64,000 nucleotides of DNA, taken from assembly GCF_024346055.1 (NCBI RefSeq), contig NZ_JAGQCH010000011.1, positions 1 through 64,000 of the forward strand, in the 5' to 3' direction. Origin of the DNA: Cyanobium sp. Cruz CV13-4-11 (lineage in GTDB: Bacteria; Cyanobacteriota; Cyanobacteriia; PCC-6307; Cyanobiaceae). Within the stretch, counting starts at the first letter, position 1, and the number at the start of each line of letters is the position of its first letter. Position numbers and translations under genes: made by a program. Shown here in pieces: positions 7,732-16,531 of this stretch. The notes under the pieces are model-generated. The model ran no database searches. It saw only the letters and a list, made by a program, of their open reading frames with translations, and was not told the origin of the DNA.

Positions 7732-8559
7732 GTGCAGGAGCTGGTGGGGACGGTGCAGACGCTGTGGCGTTACCCGGTCAAATCGATGCTCGGGGACTCG
7801 CCCCAGCAGCTGGACGTGGAAGCCCGCGGCATCCGGGGCGATCGGGCCTACGCCCTGTGGGACCACACCAGCGGCCGGGTGGCCAGCGCCAAGAACCCCC
7901 GCCTCTGGAGGGATCTGCTCGACTACCGCGCCCGCTTCCGGGAGGAACCCGGACCATCGGCGCCCCTGCCTCCGGTGCTGATCGGCCCGCGGCAGGGGGA
8001 TGGGTCCAACGAGCTCTGCAGCGATGACGCCGATGTCGGCGCCTTCTTCAGCGAAGTGTTCGGGCGCCGGGTGAGCCTGCTGGACACCCCTCCGGACGGC
8101 GCCAGCCTCGACCAGTACTGGCCCCCGGTGGAAGGCCGCGCCTTCCAGGACGAAACCAACGCGCTGGACTTACCCGCGGGCACCTTCTTCGATGCCTGCC
8201 CCATCCACGCCATCACCACCGCCACCCTGGAGCGGCTGCGGCAGCTCGAACCCCAGTGCGATTTCGCCGTGGAACGGTTCCGCCCCAACCTGCTGATCCG
8301 CACGCCGGAGGGGGCCGAAGGCTTCGTGGAAGGGGCCTGGAGCGGCCTCTGTCTGCAGATCGGCGGGCAGCTGGTGCTGCGGGTCGACGGCGGCTGCCCC
8401 CGCTGCGTGGTCACCACCCTGGCCCAGGGCGGCCTCAGCGAAGACCTGGAGATCCTGCGGGCCACCGCCCGCCACAACGGCGTGGTGGCCGGCCTCCGCC
8501 TCAGCGTGGTGACCCCCGGCCCGGTGGCCGTGGGCGATCCGGTGCGGCTGTTGCCTTGA
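7732..8559 (+). CDS. MOSC domain protein (molybdenum-cofactor-binding type)
   Basis: The 275-residue protein combines an N-terminal MOSC beta-barrel (LWRYPVKSML, then DVEARGIRGDRAYALWD) with a C-terminal MOSC domain containing the conserved cysteine at 225 in GGCPRCVVTT. FRPNLLI at about 183-189 is also typical. Proteins of this mARC/YcbX type bind the sulfurated molybdenum cofactor and reduce N-hydroxylated compounds with a ferredoxin or flavin partner. No 2Fe-2S domain is fused, so an outside electron donor is expected. The start is GTG 7732. A group of molybdopterin genes lies 3.4 kb downstream, which fits a need for cofactor, although the two groups are separated by an unrelated gene. Confidence 0.88.
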   Translation: MQELVGTVQTLWRYPVKSMLGDSPQQLDVEARGIRGDRAYALWDHTSGRVASAKNPRLWRDLLDYRARFREEPGPSAPLPPVLIGPRQGDGSNELCSDDADVGAFFSEVFGRRVSLLDTPPDGASLDQYWPPVEGRAFQDETNALDLPAGTFFDACPIHAITTATLERLRQLEPQCDFAVERFRPNLLIRTPEGAEGFVEGAWSGLCLQIGGQLVLRVDGGCPRCVVTTLAQGGLSEDLEILRATARHNGVVAGLRLSVVTPGPVAVGDPVRLLP

Positions 8560-8917
8560 GCGGCAGCGGCCCATGGGTCGACGCCGGCCAAGCCCTCCCC
8601 CAGCAGGGCCTCGGAGATGGCGAACGATCAAGCCATGCTGTGCCGGTAGAACCAATGACCTCCTGATGGATGCGGCGCCCTTGGGCTGAACAAGGGACGT
8701 ACGAAATGCTGGAGGATGGAAGCAATCCTGTGAACGTCAAAGTATCGGACAAAGGGAAGATGACGGGTGAAATCCAACCGGAACGGGTTTGGCCGATCCG
8801 ACAGCCACAACCCTCCCGCATCCCCGAATCACGGAAGAATCGGGACCTTGGCCGTTGAGTGAATCGCCCGTCGGGCCGCCCGGGACCGTTGAGTAAGGTG
8901 ATGACGGAGAAAGCAGC
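8560..8917. other. Intergenic stretch, no supported gene
   Basis: These 358 bases separate the MOSC gene from the EAL-GGDEF gene. A 50-codon frame from an ATG at 8706 exists but has no family resemblance and no hydrophobic pattern. No clear promoter, riboswitch or terminator could be assigned. The region presumably contains the promoter of the EAL-GGDEF gene. Confidence 0.4.
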
Positions 8918-11836
8918 ATGCGTACAAGCCGTCCATTCATGCTCATCAGTGGAGCGCTGCTTTCGGGCGCCTCATTTCTGATCGTCACGGCTGTGCTGGA
9001 ACAACGCAGCTCCCACGAACTCCATCGTCTCAGTGATCCAGTCGGCACCCGGCATTGTGGGGCCGCGGAGCCCAGTGTCGCTGGCTACCGGCCGGGTCCG
9101 GCCGCCGGCACACCCAGACCGCCCGGTCTCGCCTCCCTGAAGGATCCTGCACGCCCCTGCCCGCCAGCGACTCTGGCGGCGGTGCTTGCCGCCAGCACGG
9201 ATCGCGCGAAGCCGGCGACGCCATCGCAGAGGGATGGCGCCCACTCCCTTGCCCTGATCCTCGGGCTCGCAGGAGTCGGGCTGGGCACCCTCATCGTCTG
9301 CCGTGACAGCCGGAACAGAAGGAAGGGTCCCAACGTGGTCGCGGCCGGCCGCCAAGACGGCAAAACGTCGTTTCTGTCGCACTATGCCTTGCTGAAGGAT
9401 CTGGAGGATTCAGCGCAGAGCACACAGGCGGACCCCGGTGACGTTGGCTTCCTGGTCACAATTGACTTTCGCTATCTGGAGCGGCAACGGGGCTATCTCA
9501 GCGAAGTGGAGATCAATAACATTCTGATCAAGGCTTGTCGTGCCATTGAAAAAGGTTGGGCCTTGCAAGCTGGCTTCGACTTTTATCACATCTCAAAATC
9601 CAAGATCGCCCTGCTTGTTCGCGATTCGGGGGGAATCCCCATCGCCGACATCGACGACTGTGAAGCCATTGTGGCGCGACTTCTCGGCATTGTCTGCGGT
9701 TCAATTCAGATTTCTAGTCATTCCGTTCTGGCCTGGGATGATGTCATCATTACCGGCCAGCAGTTCCCGCTGGATGCGCCACCCAAATCCCTACTGGAGA
9801 TGCAAGCCTGCGGAGAGATGCTGGCGGCCGAAGACAGGCGATCCTACAGGCTGGTGAAGAGCGGCGATGACCTGCTGGTCAAGGACAGGGGCGAGATCAG
9901 AAGCCAACTCACCGGCTTGAAAGCCAGTGATCTCGAGTTGCGCTTTCAACCCATTCTTCAGCTGTCCAACCCTGGTCATTTCGGCCTCGAGTTGCTGATT
10001 CGGTTTCGTCCTCCAGCACTGAACAAGCTCGGCACGGGCAAGGTCATCCAGCTCGCCCACGACATCGGCATCACCCACAACATCGACGCCCTTGTCATTA
10101 GCAGGCTGGCAGAAGTTCAGCAGCAGCTCATTCAATCGGAGTTTCTTCGTCAGCGTATCGAATACATCGCGATCAATATCAGCTCCGATTCCGTGTCCAC
10201 CGACCAACGGCTGAATCAACTGATCAGTCTCTTCAAGCAGTATGCCATCGACAGCACCATCTTCTGTATTGAGATCACCGAGATGGCTGCGACTGACATC
10301 CTGGCGGGTTCGGAGGGCGTGACAACGGCGTCAGAACGGCTGATACGGGAATTAGGCTTCAGGATCTTCATCGATGACTTTGGATCTGGACTTTCAAATT
10401 ACAAACGCATCAGCGAAGCCTGGTATGACGCGATCAAACTTGATATTGATCTGATCAAGGGGATTGATCGTTCCTTCAGATTGCAGCGCTATGTTGGCTC
10501 CTTCATCGATACGGTCCATGCGCTCGGGAAAACCGTTGTCTGCGAAGGCGTCGAAAATCACAATGAACTGACCGCCGTCATCCGGCTGGGAGCCGATGCC
10601 TTGCAGGGCGTCCTCATCTCGCCTCCCATCACTCTGGCAGAGATGGAACCCTTCATCCGATCTTCGGAGTGGGCAGATCGCGACTCCCTGCTACAAACCC
10701 TGGACACGATCCACGCCACATCACGACTGCAGGCTTCCGTCCTCAGCGACGAGATCAAAGCCTCCGGGAAAAGAATTCCTCTGGAGCGCTATATTATCGA
10801 CAACTGGTCAAGACTGCGCAGTTTTGAGGAGTTCGTGCTTCTCTTCGTCAACGAACTGAAGTCCTGGGGCCTGGAGATCCACCGGTTTTCCCTGGCCTTT
10901 CTCCCCGATCAAGATGACGTTGATTGCAGTCAGTATGTCTGGCTCAACTCCAAGCCAGGCCTGGTCGACACCCTGCGGATGGAGCGTGACTTTCTGGAAC
11001 AGGAAGAGCACCTATGCAGTCCGCTGCATTTCATCGCCACGCGAAGCAAGCTATTTCGGCAACAACTGAACTCAACAAAGGACGTCGCCTTTCCGTTTCT
11101 GGAATCCTTGAAGGAAATGGGCTGCAGCGACTACTTGGGCATCCGGCTGGACTCCCGAGGCATTTCGATCCCGGTCCTCACGATTGCCCTTCGTGACGGC
11201 AATGTATTCAGTGACCACGAGTTGCAACGTATCGAGGCCATGAGCAGCCTTCTTAGCCTGCTGTTCTATGTCTTTGAGAGCGAGCGCTCGAAGCGTCTGG
11301 CGATGCTGGATCCCCTCACACACCTCGCCAATCGCCGCAGCTTCGACTCCTTCCTGAAAAGCAATGTCTCGGCGTCGAAAACCTCCCAGGCGCACCTGTC
11401 CCTGGCCATGATCGATATCGACCAGTTCAAAGTGGTCAATGATGTGCTGGGCCACGCCTATGGCGACCGATGCCTCAAGGAGATCGCCGATGCCCTCAGG
11501 ACCTGTCTGCGAAGGAAAAGCGACTTCGTGGCCCGGCTGGGCGGGGAGGAATTCGTGATCATCCTGCCCAATACAGATGCCGAGTCTTCCTTGCACCTGT
11601 GCGAGAAGCTACGTCAGTCGATCCTTGACAAGGGCATCTATCACCCTGAAGCCGCCACGGGCAACGTCGTCACCGTCAGCATCGGCATCGCCGTGTGGGA
11701 TCCCCTCTCCATGGCCGAGTGCGACGCCGACAGGCTTCTGCAGCTGGCTGACGACTGCCTTTACGAAGCCAAGAACCGCGGCCGTAATCGGGTGGTCTGC
11801 CAGTCCCTGCTCAGCGAGGTCGGCCACTCCCCCTGA
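8918..11836 (+). CDS. Membrane-anchored EAL-GGDEF cyclic di-GMP enzyme with reversed domain order
   Basis: This 972-residue protein has hydrophobic segments at about residues 8-27 and 109-128, enclosing a short extracytoplasmic loop. A region at about 150-300 looks like a degenerate GGDEF fold. The EAL domain spans about 335-590, with ELL at 358-360 in place of EAL, followed by NIS, EITE, IDDFGSG, LDIDLIK and CEGVEN motifs. A GAF-like linker of about 150 residues follows. A C-terminal GGDEF domain has GGEEF at 875-879 and an RKSD inhibitory site just before it. The usual order is GGDEF then EAL. The enzyme may both make and break cyclic di-GMP; the C-terminal cyclase looks intact, the EAL part slightly divergent. 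It stands alone on its strand. Confidence 0.88.
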   Translation: MRTSRPFMLISGALLSGASFLIVTAVLEQRSSHELHRLSDPVGTRHCGAAEPSVAGYRPGPAAGTPRPPGLASLKDPARPCPPATLAAVLAASTDRAKPATPSQRDGAHSLALILGLAGVGLGTLIVCRDSRNRRKGPNVVAAGRQDGKTSFLSHYALLKDLEDSAQSTQADPGDVGFLVTIDFRYLERQRGYLSEVEINNILIKACRAIEKGWALQAGFDFYHISKSKIALLVRDSGGIPIADIDDCEAIVARLLGIVCGSIQISSHSVLAWDDVIITGQQFPLDAPPKSLLEMQACGEMLAAEDRRSYRLVKSGDDLLVKDRGEIRSQLTGLKASDLELRFQPILQLSNPGHFGLELLIRFRPPALNKLGTGKVIQLAHDIGITHNIDALVISRLAEVQQQLIQSEFLRQRIEYIAINISSDSVSTDQRLNQLISLFKQYAIDSTIFCIEITEMAATDILAGSEGVTTASERLIRELGFRIFIDDFGSGLSNYKRISEAWYDAIKLDIDLIKGIDRSFRLQRYVGSFIDTVHALGKTVVCEGVENHNELTAVIRLGADALQGVLISPPITLAEMEPFIRSSEWADRDSLLQTLDTIHATSRLQASVLSDEIKASGKRIPLERYIIDNWSRLRSFEEFVLLFVNELKSWGLEIHRFSLAFLPDQDDVDCSQYVWLNSKPGLVDTLRMERDFLEQEEHLCSPLHFIATRSKLFRQQLNSTKDVAFPFLESLKEMGCSDYLGIRLDSRGISIPVLTIALRDGNVFSDHELQRIEAMSSLLSLLFYVFESERSKRLAMLDPLTHLANRRSFDSFLKSNVSASKTSQAHLSLAMIDIDQFKVVNDVLGHAYGDRCLKEIADALRTCLRRKSDFVARLGGEEFVIILPNTDAESSLHLCEKLRQSILDKGIYHPEAATGNVVTVSIGIAVWDPLSMAECDADRLLQLADDCLYEAKNRGRNRVVCQSLLSEVGHSP

Positions 11837-11929
11837 GGGGCAACGCCGTCGTTGCTGTCTCAGGGGGCTCCTGGCCGCCTTCACCGCTGCCCCCGCGGCC
11901 ATGCTGAAGAACCAGCGACGGGAGACCCC

Positions 11930-12217
11930 ATGGGCCACCAGGCCGCTCCCCCCGACAACCAGGTTCGCGTGCGTCTGTTCGCCGCCCTGCGGGAGCAGGC
12001 CGGCTGGGGCGAGCGGGAGATTCGCCTCGACACCGGCAGCGCCAGTGCGGCGGATCTCTGGCGGCAGCTGGCCCTGGAGGCCGCCCCTCCCGGCTCCACC
12101 GCCGTCGACCTCCCGCCGACCATCCGCGTCGCCATCAACCAGGCCTTCGCCACCGCCGACACCCCCCTGCGCCCCGGCGACGAGGTGGCCTTCCTGCCCC
12201 CGATCACCGGAGGCTGA
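11930..12217 (+). CDS. moaD: Molybdopterin synthase small subunit MoaD
   Basis: The 95-residue ubiquitin-fold protein ends in the diagnostic double glycine (PPITGG), which is thiocarboxylated and donates sulfur to make molybdopterin. The internal motifs VRLFAALRE and LRPGDEVAFLPP are typical. ATG 11930 is chosen because a GGGAG ribosome site lies just upstream; an open frame extends further but adds unrelated sequence. MoaD works in a heterotetramer with MoaE, whose gene follows after three bases, so the two are co-translated. The product cofactor serves nitrate reductase and other molybdoenzymes. Confidence 0.92.
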   Translation: MGHQAAPPDNQVRVRLFAALREQAGWGEREIRLDTGSASAADLWRQLALEAAPPGSTAVDLPPTIRVAINQAFATADTPLRPGDEVAFLPPITGG

Positions 12218-12220
12218 GCG

Positions 12221-12682
12221 ATGCCGACCCCCAGCCCGAAACACCCGATCGTGGTGCAGCTCCTGGAGGCACCCTTCGAGCCGCTGGAGCTGCTGGCCGC
12301 CTGGCAGCGGAGCCTTGGCGCAGCCGGTACGGCCGCCGAAAGCCACTTCATCGGCCGCGTGCGGCCCACCACCGCCAGCGGCGAGCCCCTGGAGGCCCTG
12401 GAACTGGAGCATTACCCCGGCATGAGCGAGGCCCAGCTGCGGGCCCTCGCCGGGGCCTGCGCGGCGCGCCATGGCGCGGGAGCGGTGCTTGTGGCGCATC
12501 GGGTGGGGCGGATCGCACCGGGGGAGGCGATCGTGCTGGTGGCCGTCCAGGCCGACCGCCGCGGCCCGGCGCTGCGCTGCGTGCAGGAGCTGCTGGAGGA
12601 TCTCAAGCACCACGCACCCTTCTGGAAACGGGAGTGGAGCGGCGGCAGCGGCACCTGGGTGGCCGGCAACACCCCCCTCTGA
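12221..12682 (+). CDS. moaE: Molybdopterin synthase large subunit MoaE
   Basis: The 153-residue protein has the MoaE features: the loop FIGRVRP, the LELEHYPGM strand and the active-site segment KHHAPFWKRE near residues 128-137, where lysines bind the precursor and the MoaD tail. It inserts sulfur into cyclic pyranopterin monophosphate. It follows moaD after three bases and precedes a gene for an FMN-binding-fold protein by about 20 bases, suggesting one operon. Confidence 0.93.
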   Translation: MPTPSPKHPIVVQLLEAPFEPLELLAAWQRSLGAAGTAAESHFIGRVRPTTASGEPLEALELEHYPGMSEAQLRALAGACAARHGAGAVLVAHRVGRIAPGEAIVLVAVQADRRGPALRCVQELLEDLKHHAPFWKREWSGGSGTWVAGNTPL

Positions 12683-12702
12683 ACCTCTCACCCCCCCATC
12701 CC

Positions 12703-13272
12703 ATGGGCCAGTCCTGCAGCGCCCTCACCGCCGACCAGATCGCCTTCATCGCCGCCCAGAAGCTGTTCTTTGTCGGCACCGCCACGGCGGACAGCACGGT
12801 GAACGTGTCCCCCAAGGGACGGGATGCCCTGCGGGTGCTCGATGGGCAGCGGGTGGTCTGGCTCAACCTCACCGGCAGCGGCAATGAAACCGCTGCCCAT
12901 GTGCAGCTGTGCCCGCGCATGACCCTGATGTTCTGCGCCTTCGAGGGCCCGCCCCAGATCCTGCGGCTCTACGGCACCGCCCGCACCATCCAGTGCGGCG
13001 AAGACGACTGGGAAGCGCTCTACGGCCTGTTCAAGCCCCTGGCCGGCGCCCGCCAGATCTTCGAACTGGCCATCGACAAGGTCCAGACCTCCTGCGGCAT
13101 GGCCGTGCCCAGATACGCCTATAAGGGCGACCGCACCGCCCTCGACAGCTGGGCCCGCCGCAAGGGGAGCGAAGGTCTGGAGCGCTACTGGCAGCGCAAG
13201 AACCGCCGCAGCATCGACGGCCTCCCCGCCCCGATCCCCGCCCCCCGGCCCAGCGGCGACGGGGCGGCCTGA
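12703..13272 (+). CDS. Pyridoxamine-phosphate-oxidase-family (FMN split-barrel) protein
   Basis: The 189-residue protein begins at ATG 12703 and has the split-barrel start of this family (ADQIAFIAAQKLFFVGTA) followed by VNVSPKGRD and VVWLNLTGSGNETAAHV. Such proteins bind FMN or F420 and range from true PNP oxidases to general flavin reductases and stress proteins. It lacks the long C-terminus of PdxH, so a PdxH role is unlikely. It comes right after moaE and converges with moeA, only one base separating the two stops. A role in cofactor or flavin handling for the neighbouring pathway is possible but not shown. Confidence 0.82.
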   Translation: MGQSCSALTADQIAFIAAQKLFFVGTATADSTVNVSPKGRDALRVLDGQRVVWLNLTGSGNETAAHVQLCPRMTLMFCAFEGPPQILRLYGTARTIQCGEDDWEALYGLFKPLAGARQIFELAIDKVQTSCGMAVPRYAYKGDRTALDSWARRKGSEGLERYWQRKNRRSIDGLPAPIPAPRPSGDGAA

Positions 13273-13273
13273 C

Positions 13274-14509
13274 TCAGAGCAGGGGCAGCCGCAGCAGCTG
13301 GGCCCACAGTTCCTCACCAGCCTCCAGGGCGCCCCTCTCGGCGGGGATCTCCAGCAGCAGGTCGGCCCCCTGCAGCGAGCCGATGCGGGAGGAGGCCTGG
13401 CTGCCCTCCACCAGCGCCAGCAGGGCGCCGTCGCCATCCACCTGCAACCGGGCCCGGGCCAGTTCGGGCCGGCCGGCGGCCCGTTTCAGCGGCGACCCCA
13501 GACGCACCTTGAGCCGCGGCAACAGCACCACCTCGCCCCCTTCCAGGCGTTGCAGGGCCGGCCAGAGCAGCTGCAGGGCCGTGATCGCCGCGGCCACCGG
13601 ATTGCCGGGCAGGCCGAAGAAGGGCCGCGTCCCCAGCCGGCCGAAGGCGAAGGGCCGGCCCGGCTTGAGGAACAGCTTCCAGAAGCCCACCGTCCCCAGC
13701 TCGGCCAGCAGGGGCCGGATCCAGTCGCTGTCGCCGGCCGACACCCCGCCGGTGCTGACCACCACGTCGCAGCCGCTGGCCAGCTCCAGCAGCGCCCGGC
13801 GCAGGGAGGCCGGATCATCGGCCACCACCCGCTGCTCGCTCACCCCGTAGCCCAGCCGCTCCAGCAGGGCCCGCAGCAGGGTGCCGTTGCTCTCCCAGAT
13901 CTGGCCCGGCCCCCGCGCCGCTCCGGCCGCCACCAGCTCATCGCCGCTGATCAGCAACCCCACCCGCGGCTGGGCGCTCACCAGCAGTGCCGCCACACCG
14001 CAGCTGGCCAGCCGCCCCAGGGCGGCCGGGCCCAGGCGCACACCGGCCGGCAGCAACTCGTCGCCGGCGGCGGCCTCCTCCTCGGGGGCGCGGATCCAGG
14101 GGTTGGCGCCCGCCTCGCCGGTGAGCAGCAGGCTGTCGGCCTCGGGACGCACCAGCTCCTGGGGCAGCACCCGCTGCGCCCCCTCAGGCAGGGGGGCGCC
14201 GGTGAGGACGCGGATCGCTTCCCCCTCCGCCAGCACCGTGCCGTAGGGGGCCCCGGGGGCGGAGCGTCCCACCAGGCGCCAGCGGCGCCCCGGGCCGGGG
14301 GCGCCGGCTTCGGCGATGGCGTAGCCATCCATGATCGACGCCCGGAAACCCGGCACCGCCTCGGCGGCCCGCACCGGCTCGGCACTCACCCGGCCCAGGC
14401 ACTGCCCCAGGGGCAGCCGCTCACGGCCCGTCAACGGGGTGATCGCCGCCAGCACCCGGCTCCGCGCCTCCTCCAGGGGCAGGCCTTCGCGGGGGAACGG
14501 TTCAGCCAT
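13274..14509 (-). CDS. moeA: Molybdopterin molybdenumtransferase MoeA
   Basis: The 411-residue protein carries MoeA landmarks: [11 protein letters not shown] in the N-terminal part, SGDELV and [13 protein letters not shown] in the MogA-like catalytic domain, and GLPGNPVAA. It inserts molybdate into adenylylated molybdopterin. The length is normal. Its start overlaps the end of moaC by eight bases, so the two are translationally coupled in a moaC-moeA unit. It converges with the moaD-moaE unit. Confidence 0.95.
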   Translation of the reverse strand: MAEPFPREGLPLEEARSRVLAAITPLTGRERLPLGQCLGRVSAEPVRAAEAVPGFRASIMDGYAIAEAGAPGPGRRWRLVGRSAPGAPYGTVLAEGEAIRVLTGAPLPEGAQRVLPQELVRPEADSLLLTGEAGANPWIRAPEEEAAAGDELLPAGVRLGPAALGRLASCGVAALLVSAQPRVGLLISGDELVAAGAARGPGQIWESNGTLLRALLERLGYGVSEQRVVADDPASLRRALLELASGCDVVVSTGGVSAGDSDWIRPLLAELGTVGFWKLFLKPGRPFAFGRLGTRPFFGLPGNPVAAAITALQLLWPALQRLEGGEVVLLPRLKVRLGSPLKRAAGRPELARARLQVDGDGALLALVEGSQASSRIGSLQGADLLLEIPAERGALEAGEELWAQLLRLPLL

Positions 14510-15017
14510 CGCTGTCCCCTGCCGGGCCTGGGACAGCGGGATGCACCCAGGGGCCCCGGCGCCCCCCTTCCTTGCGCAGCAGCCGCACCGGCCCGATGGT
14601 CATCGCCGGATCGGCCGACTTGACCATGTCGTAAAGGGTGAGCAGGCCCACCTGCACCGCCGTCAGCGCCTCCATCTCCACGCCGGTAGCGCCGTTGGTG
14701 CGGGCGCTGGCCTGCAGCCGCAGGCCGCTGCCGTCGGCGCTGGGCTCGATCCGCACCTCCAGGCCCGTGAGGGCGATCGGATGGCACAGGGGAATCAGCT
14801 CCCAGGTGCGCTTGGCGCCCTGGATCGCCGCCACCCGGGCCACCGCCAGCACGTCGCCCTTGGCCGCCCGACCCTCCAGCACCAGGGCCAGCACCTCGGG
14901 CGCCATGGTGATGTGGCCCTCGGCCACGGCACGGCGGTCGCTGGCGGGCCGGTCGCCCACCTCCACCATGTGCACCTGGCCGGCGGCGTTGAGGTGGGAG
15001 AGGCCGGGCTGGCTCAT
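14502..15017 (-). CDS. moaC: Cyclic pyranopterin monophosphate synthase MoaC
   Basis: The 171-residue protein has the family motifs [26 protein letters not shown] and the active-site [10 protein letters not shown] (Lys and Asp). MoaC with MoaA turns GTP into cyclic pyranopterin monophosphate, the first step of molybdenum cofactor synthesis. MoaA is not in the window. The gene precedes moeA with an eight-base overlap and follows cobA by about 20 bases, so cobA-moaC-moeA is probably one operon. Confidence 0.95.
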   Translation of the reverse strand: MSQPGLSHLNAAGQVHMVEVGDRPASDRRAVAEGHITMAPEVLALVLEGRAAKGDVLAVARVAAIQGAKRTWELIPLCHPIALTGLEVRIEPSADGSGLRLQASARTNGATGVEMEALTAVQVGLLTLYDMVKSADPAMTIGPVRLLRKEGGRRGPWVHPAVPGPAGDSDG

Positions 15018-15038
15018 GCCGGAGCGGAATCGGCGGCC

Positions 15039-15848
15039 TCAGAAGGGTATCGGCATCGCCACATCGGCCGGCGAGGGCGCGCAGGAGGGCACCCGCTCCT
15101 CCACCACCGCCCCCACCACCACGATCGACGGTGAGGCGAACGCCTCGGCCTCCACCCGGTCGGCCAGCACCGCCAGGGTGGCCACCAGCTGCCGCTGGCC
15201 CCGCACGGTGCCCTGCTGGATGACGGCGGCGGGCGTGCTGGGGGCCAGGCCCCCCGCGATCAGCTCCGCGGCGATGTGGCGCAGGTTGTGCAGGCCCATG
15301 TAGATCACCAGGCCGTCGCTGCTGCGGGCCAGGCCGCGCCAGTCGACGCCGGGGCGGCGCTTGTCGATCTCCTCGTGGCCCGTCACGAAGGTGACGCTCG
15401 AACCCGCCCGCCGGTGGGTGACGGGAATGCCGGCGTAGGCGGGAGCGGCGATGCCGGCCGTGACCCCCGGCACCACCTGCACCGGAATGCCATGGGCGGC
15501 CAGGTGCGCCGCCTCTTCACCGCCGCGGCCGAACAGGAACGGATCGCCGCCCTTGAGGCGCACGATCAGGCGGCGGCGGCCGGCCAGTTCGCGCAGCACG
15601 GCGTTGGTGCTGGGCTGGGGCACCGAGTGGTGGCCGCGGCGCTTGCCCACGAAATGGCGCTCGCACCCCTGGGGCACCAGATCCAGCAGGGCGGTGGGCA
15701 CCAGGGAGTCGTAGACGAGGGCGTCGCACTGCTGCAGCAGCCGGTGGGCCCGCAGGGTGAGCAGTTCGGGATCTCCGGGGCCGGCCCCCACCAGATACAC
15801 CGTCCCGGGGCCGTCGTTCGCCGTGGGGGCCAGGGTCTCGTCCGTCAT
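15039..15848 (-). CDS. cobA: Uroporphyrinogen-III C-methyltransferase CobA
   Basis: The 269-residue enzyme has the SUMT signatures: VYLVGAGPGDPELLT at the N-terminus, LKGGDPFLFGRGGEEA, PGVTAG and THRRAGSSVTFVTGH. It methylates uroporphyrinogen III twice to precorrin-2, the branch point to siroheme (needed by nitrite and sulfite reductases) and cobalamin. It is the single-domain form, without the CysG oxidase or ferrochelatase parts. Its position next to molybdopterin genes matches cyanobacterial nitrate-assimilation neighbourhoods, where siroheme and molybdopterin are both needed. Confidence 0.95.
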   Translation of the reverse strand: MTDETLAPTANDGPGTVYLVGAGPGDPELLTLRAHRLLQQCDALVYDSLVPTALLDLVPQGCERHFVGKRRGHHSVPQPSTNAVLRELAGRRRLIVRLKGGDPFLFGRGGEEAAHLAAHGIPVQVVPGVTAGIAAPAYAGIPVTHRRAGSSVTFVTGHEEIDKRRPGVDWRGLARSSDGLVIYMGLHNLRHIAAELIAGGLAPSTPAAVIQQGTVRGQRQLVATLAVLADRVEAEAFASPSIVVVGAVVEERVPSCAPSPADVAMPIPF

Positions 15849-15855
15849 GGCTCCG

Positions 15856-16491
15856 TCATGGCAACGCCATCAAGGCCTCCAGCACCACGGCCCGGAACCG
15901 GGGCCGCTGCAGCAGCGGCACGCCGAGCGGCGACGGCAGGGCGTCGGTGAGCCGGTTGGCCGCCAGGGCCAGGGGCAGGGCAGGGCCAGGCAGGGGCAGC
16001 GGAGCGTCCTCGGCATTGGGGGCACTGTATGGAGTGGCGCGGCAACGGCCACCGGTGACGGCCTCCAGGTGGGCCAGGAAGGCCGCCCCCAGGGGCCCCT
16101 CCAGGGGGTGATGCAGCAGCCAGGGCCCCACCTCCGCCTGGCCCTTCAGGGCTGCCAGCTCGTCGGCCAGGGCGCCCTGCCAGGCGGGCCAGGAGCCCAG
16201 GAAGGGCAGGCGCCGCAGCGGCCCGCGACGACGGCATCGCGCCGCGATCTGCGGCACGTCCAGGCGAACATGGCTGCCGGGCAGAAGAAACAGGGGCACC
16301 AACAGGAGGGGGGCCGCGGCGCTGCCGGCCGGCAGGGCCGGGGGTTCCCCTGCGGTGAGGGCCTCCAGGGCCACGGGCGCCCCGCGGCCCCCTTCCAGCT
16401 CCCTGGCCAGGTCCTGCCATTCGGAGGGAATCACCCCACCGGCACGGCCATGCACCACCAGCAGGAGGGGGCTTGCGATGATCCGGCGCAT
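15856..16491 (-). CDS. CbiX/sirohydrochlorin-chelatase-like protein
   Basis: The start MRRIIASPLLLVVHGRAGG resembles the first strand of CbiX/SirB chelatases, and PLFLLPGSHVRLDVPQIAA matches their VPYFLxxGxHxxxDIP segment, including the histidine of the second metal site. These enzymes insert cobalt, nickel or ferrous iron into sirohydrochlorin. Here the second half is less typical. The ATG at 16491 is preferred, since the frame from 16533 would overlap the start of the divergent TrpD-like gene. It lies seven bases from cobA, so a role in siroheme synthesis after CobA is a good inference. The first motif has His but lacks the usual GS pair. Confidence 0.7.
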   Translation of the reverse strand: MRRIIASPLLLVVHGRAGGVIPSEWQDLARELEGGRGAPVALEALTAGEPPALPAGSAAAPLLLVPLFLLPGSHVRLDVPQIAARCRRRGPLRRLPFLGSWPAWQGALADELAALKGQAEVGPWLLHHPLEGPLGAAFLAHLEAVTGGRCRATPYSAPNAEDAPLPLPGPALPLALAANRLTDALPSPLGVPLLQRPRFRAVVLEALMALP

Positions 16492-16531
16492 GTCCCTCAC
16501 CCTAGGGATCACCCTATGGAGGCCGCCGCGC

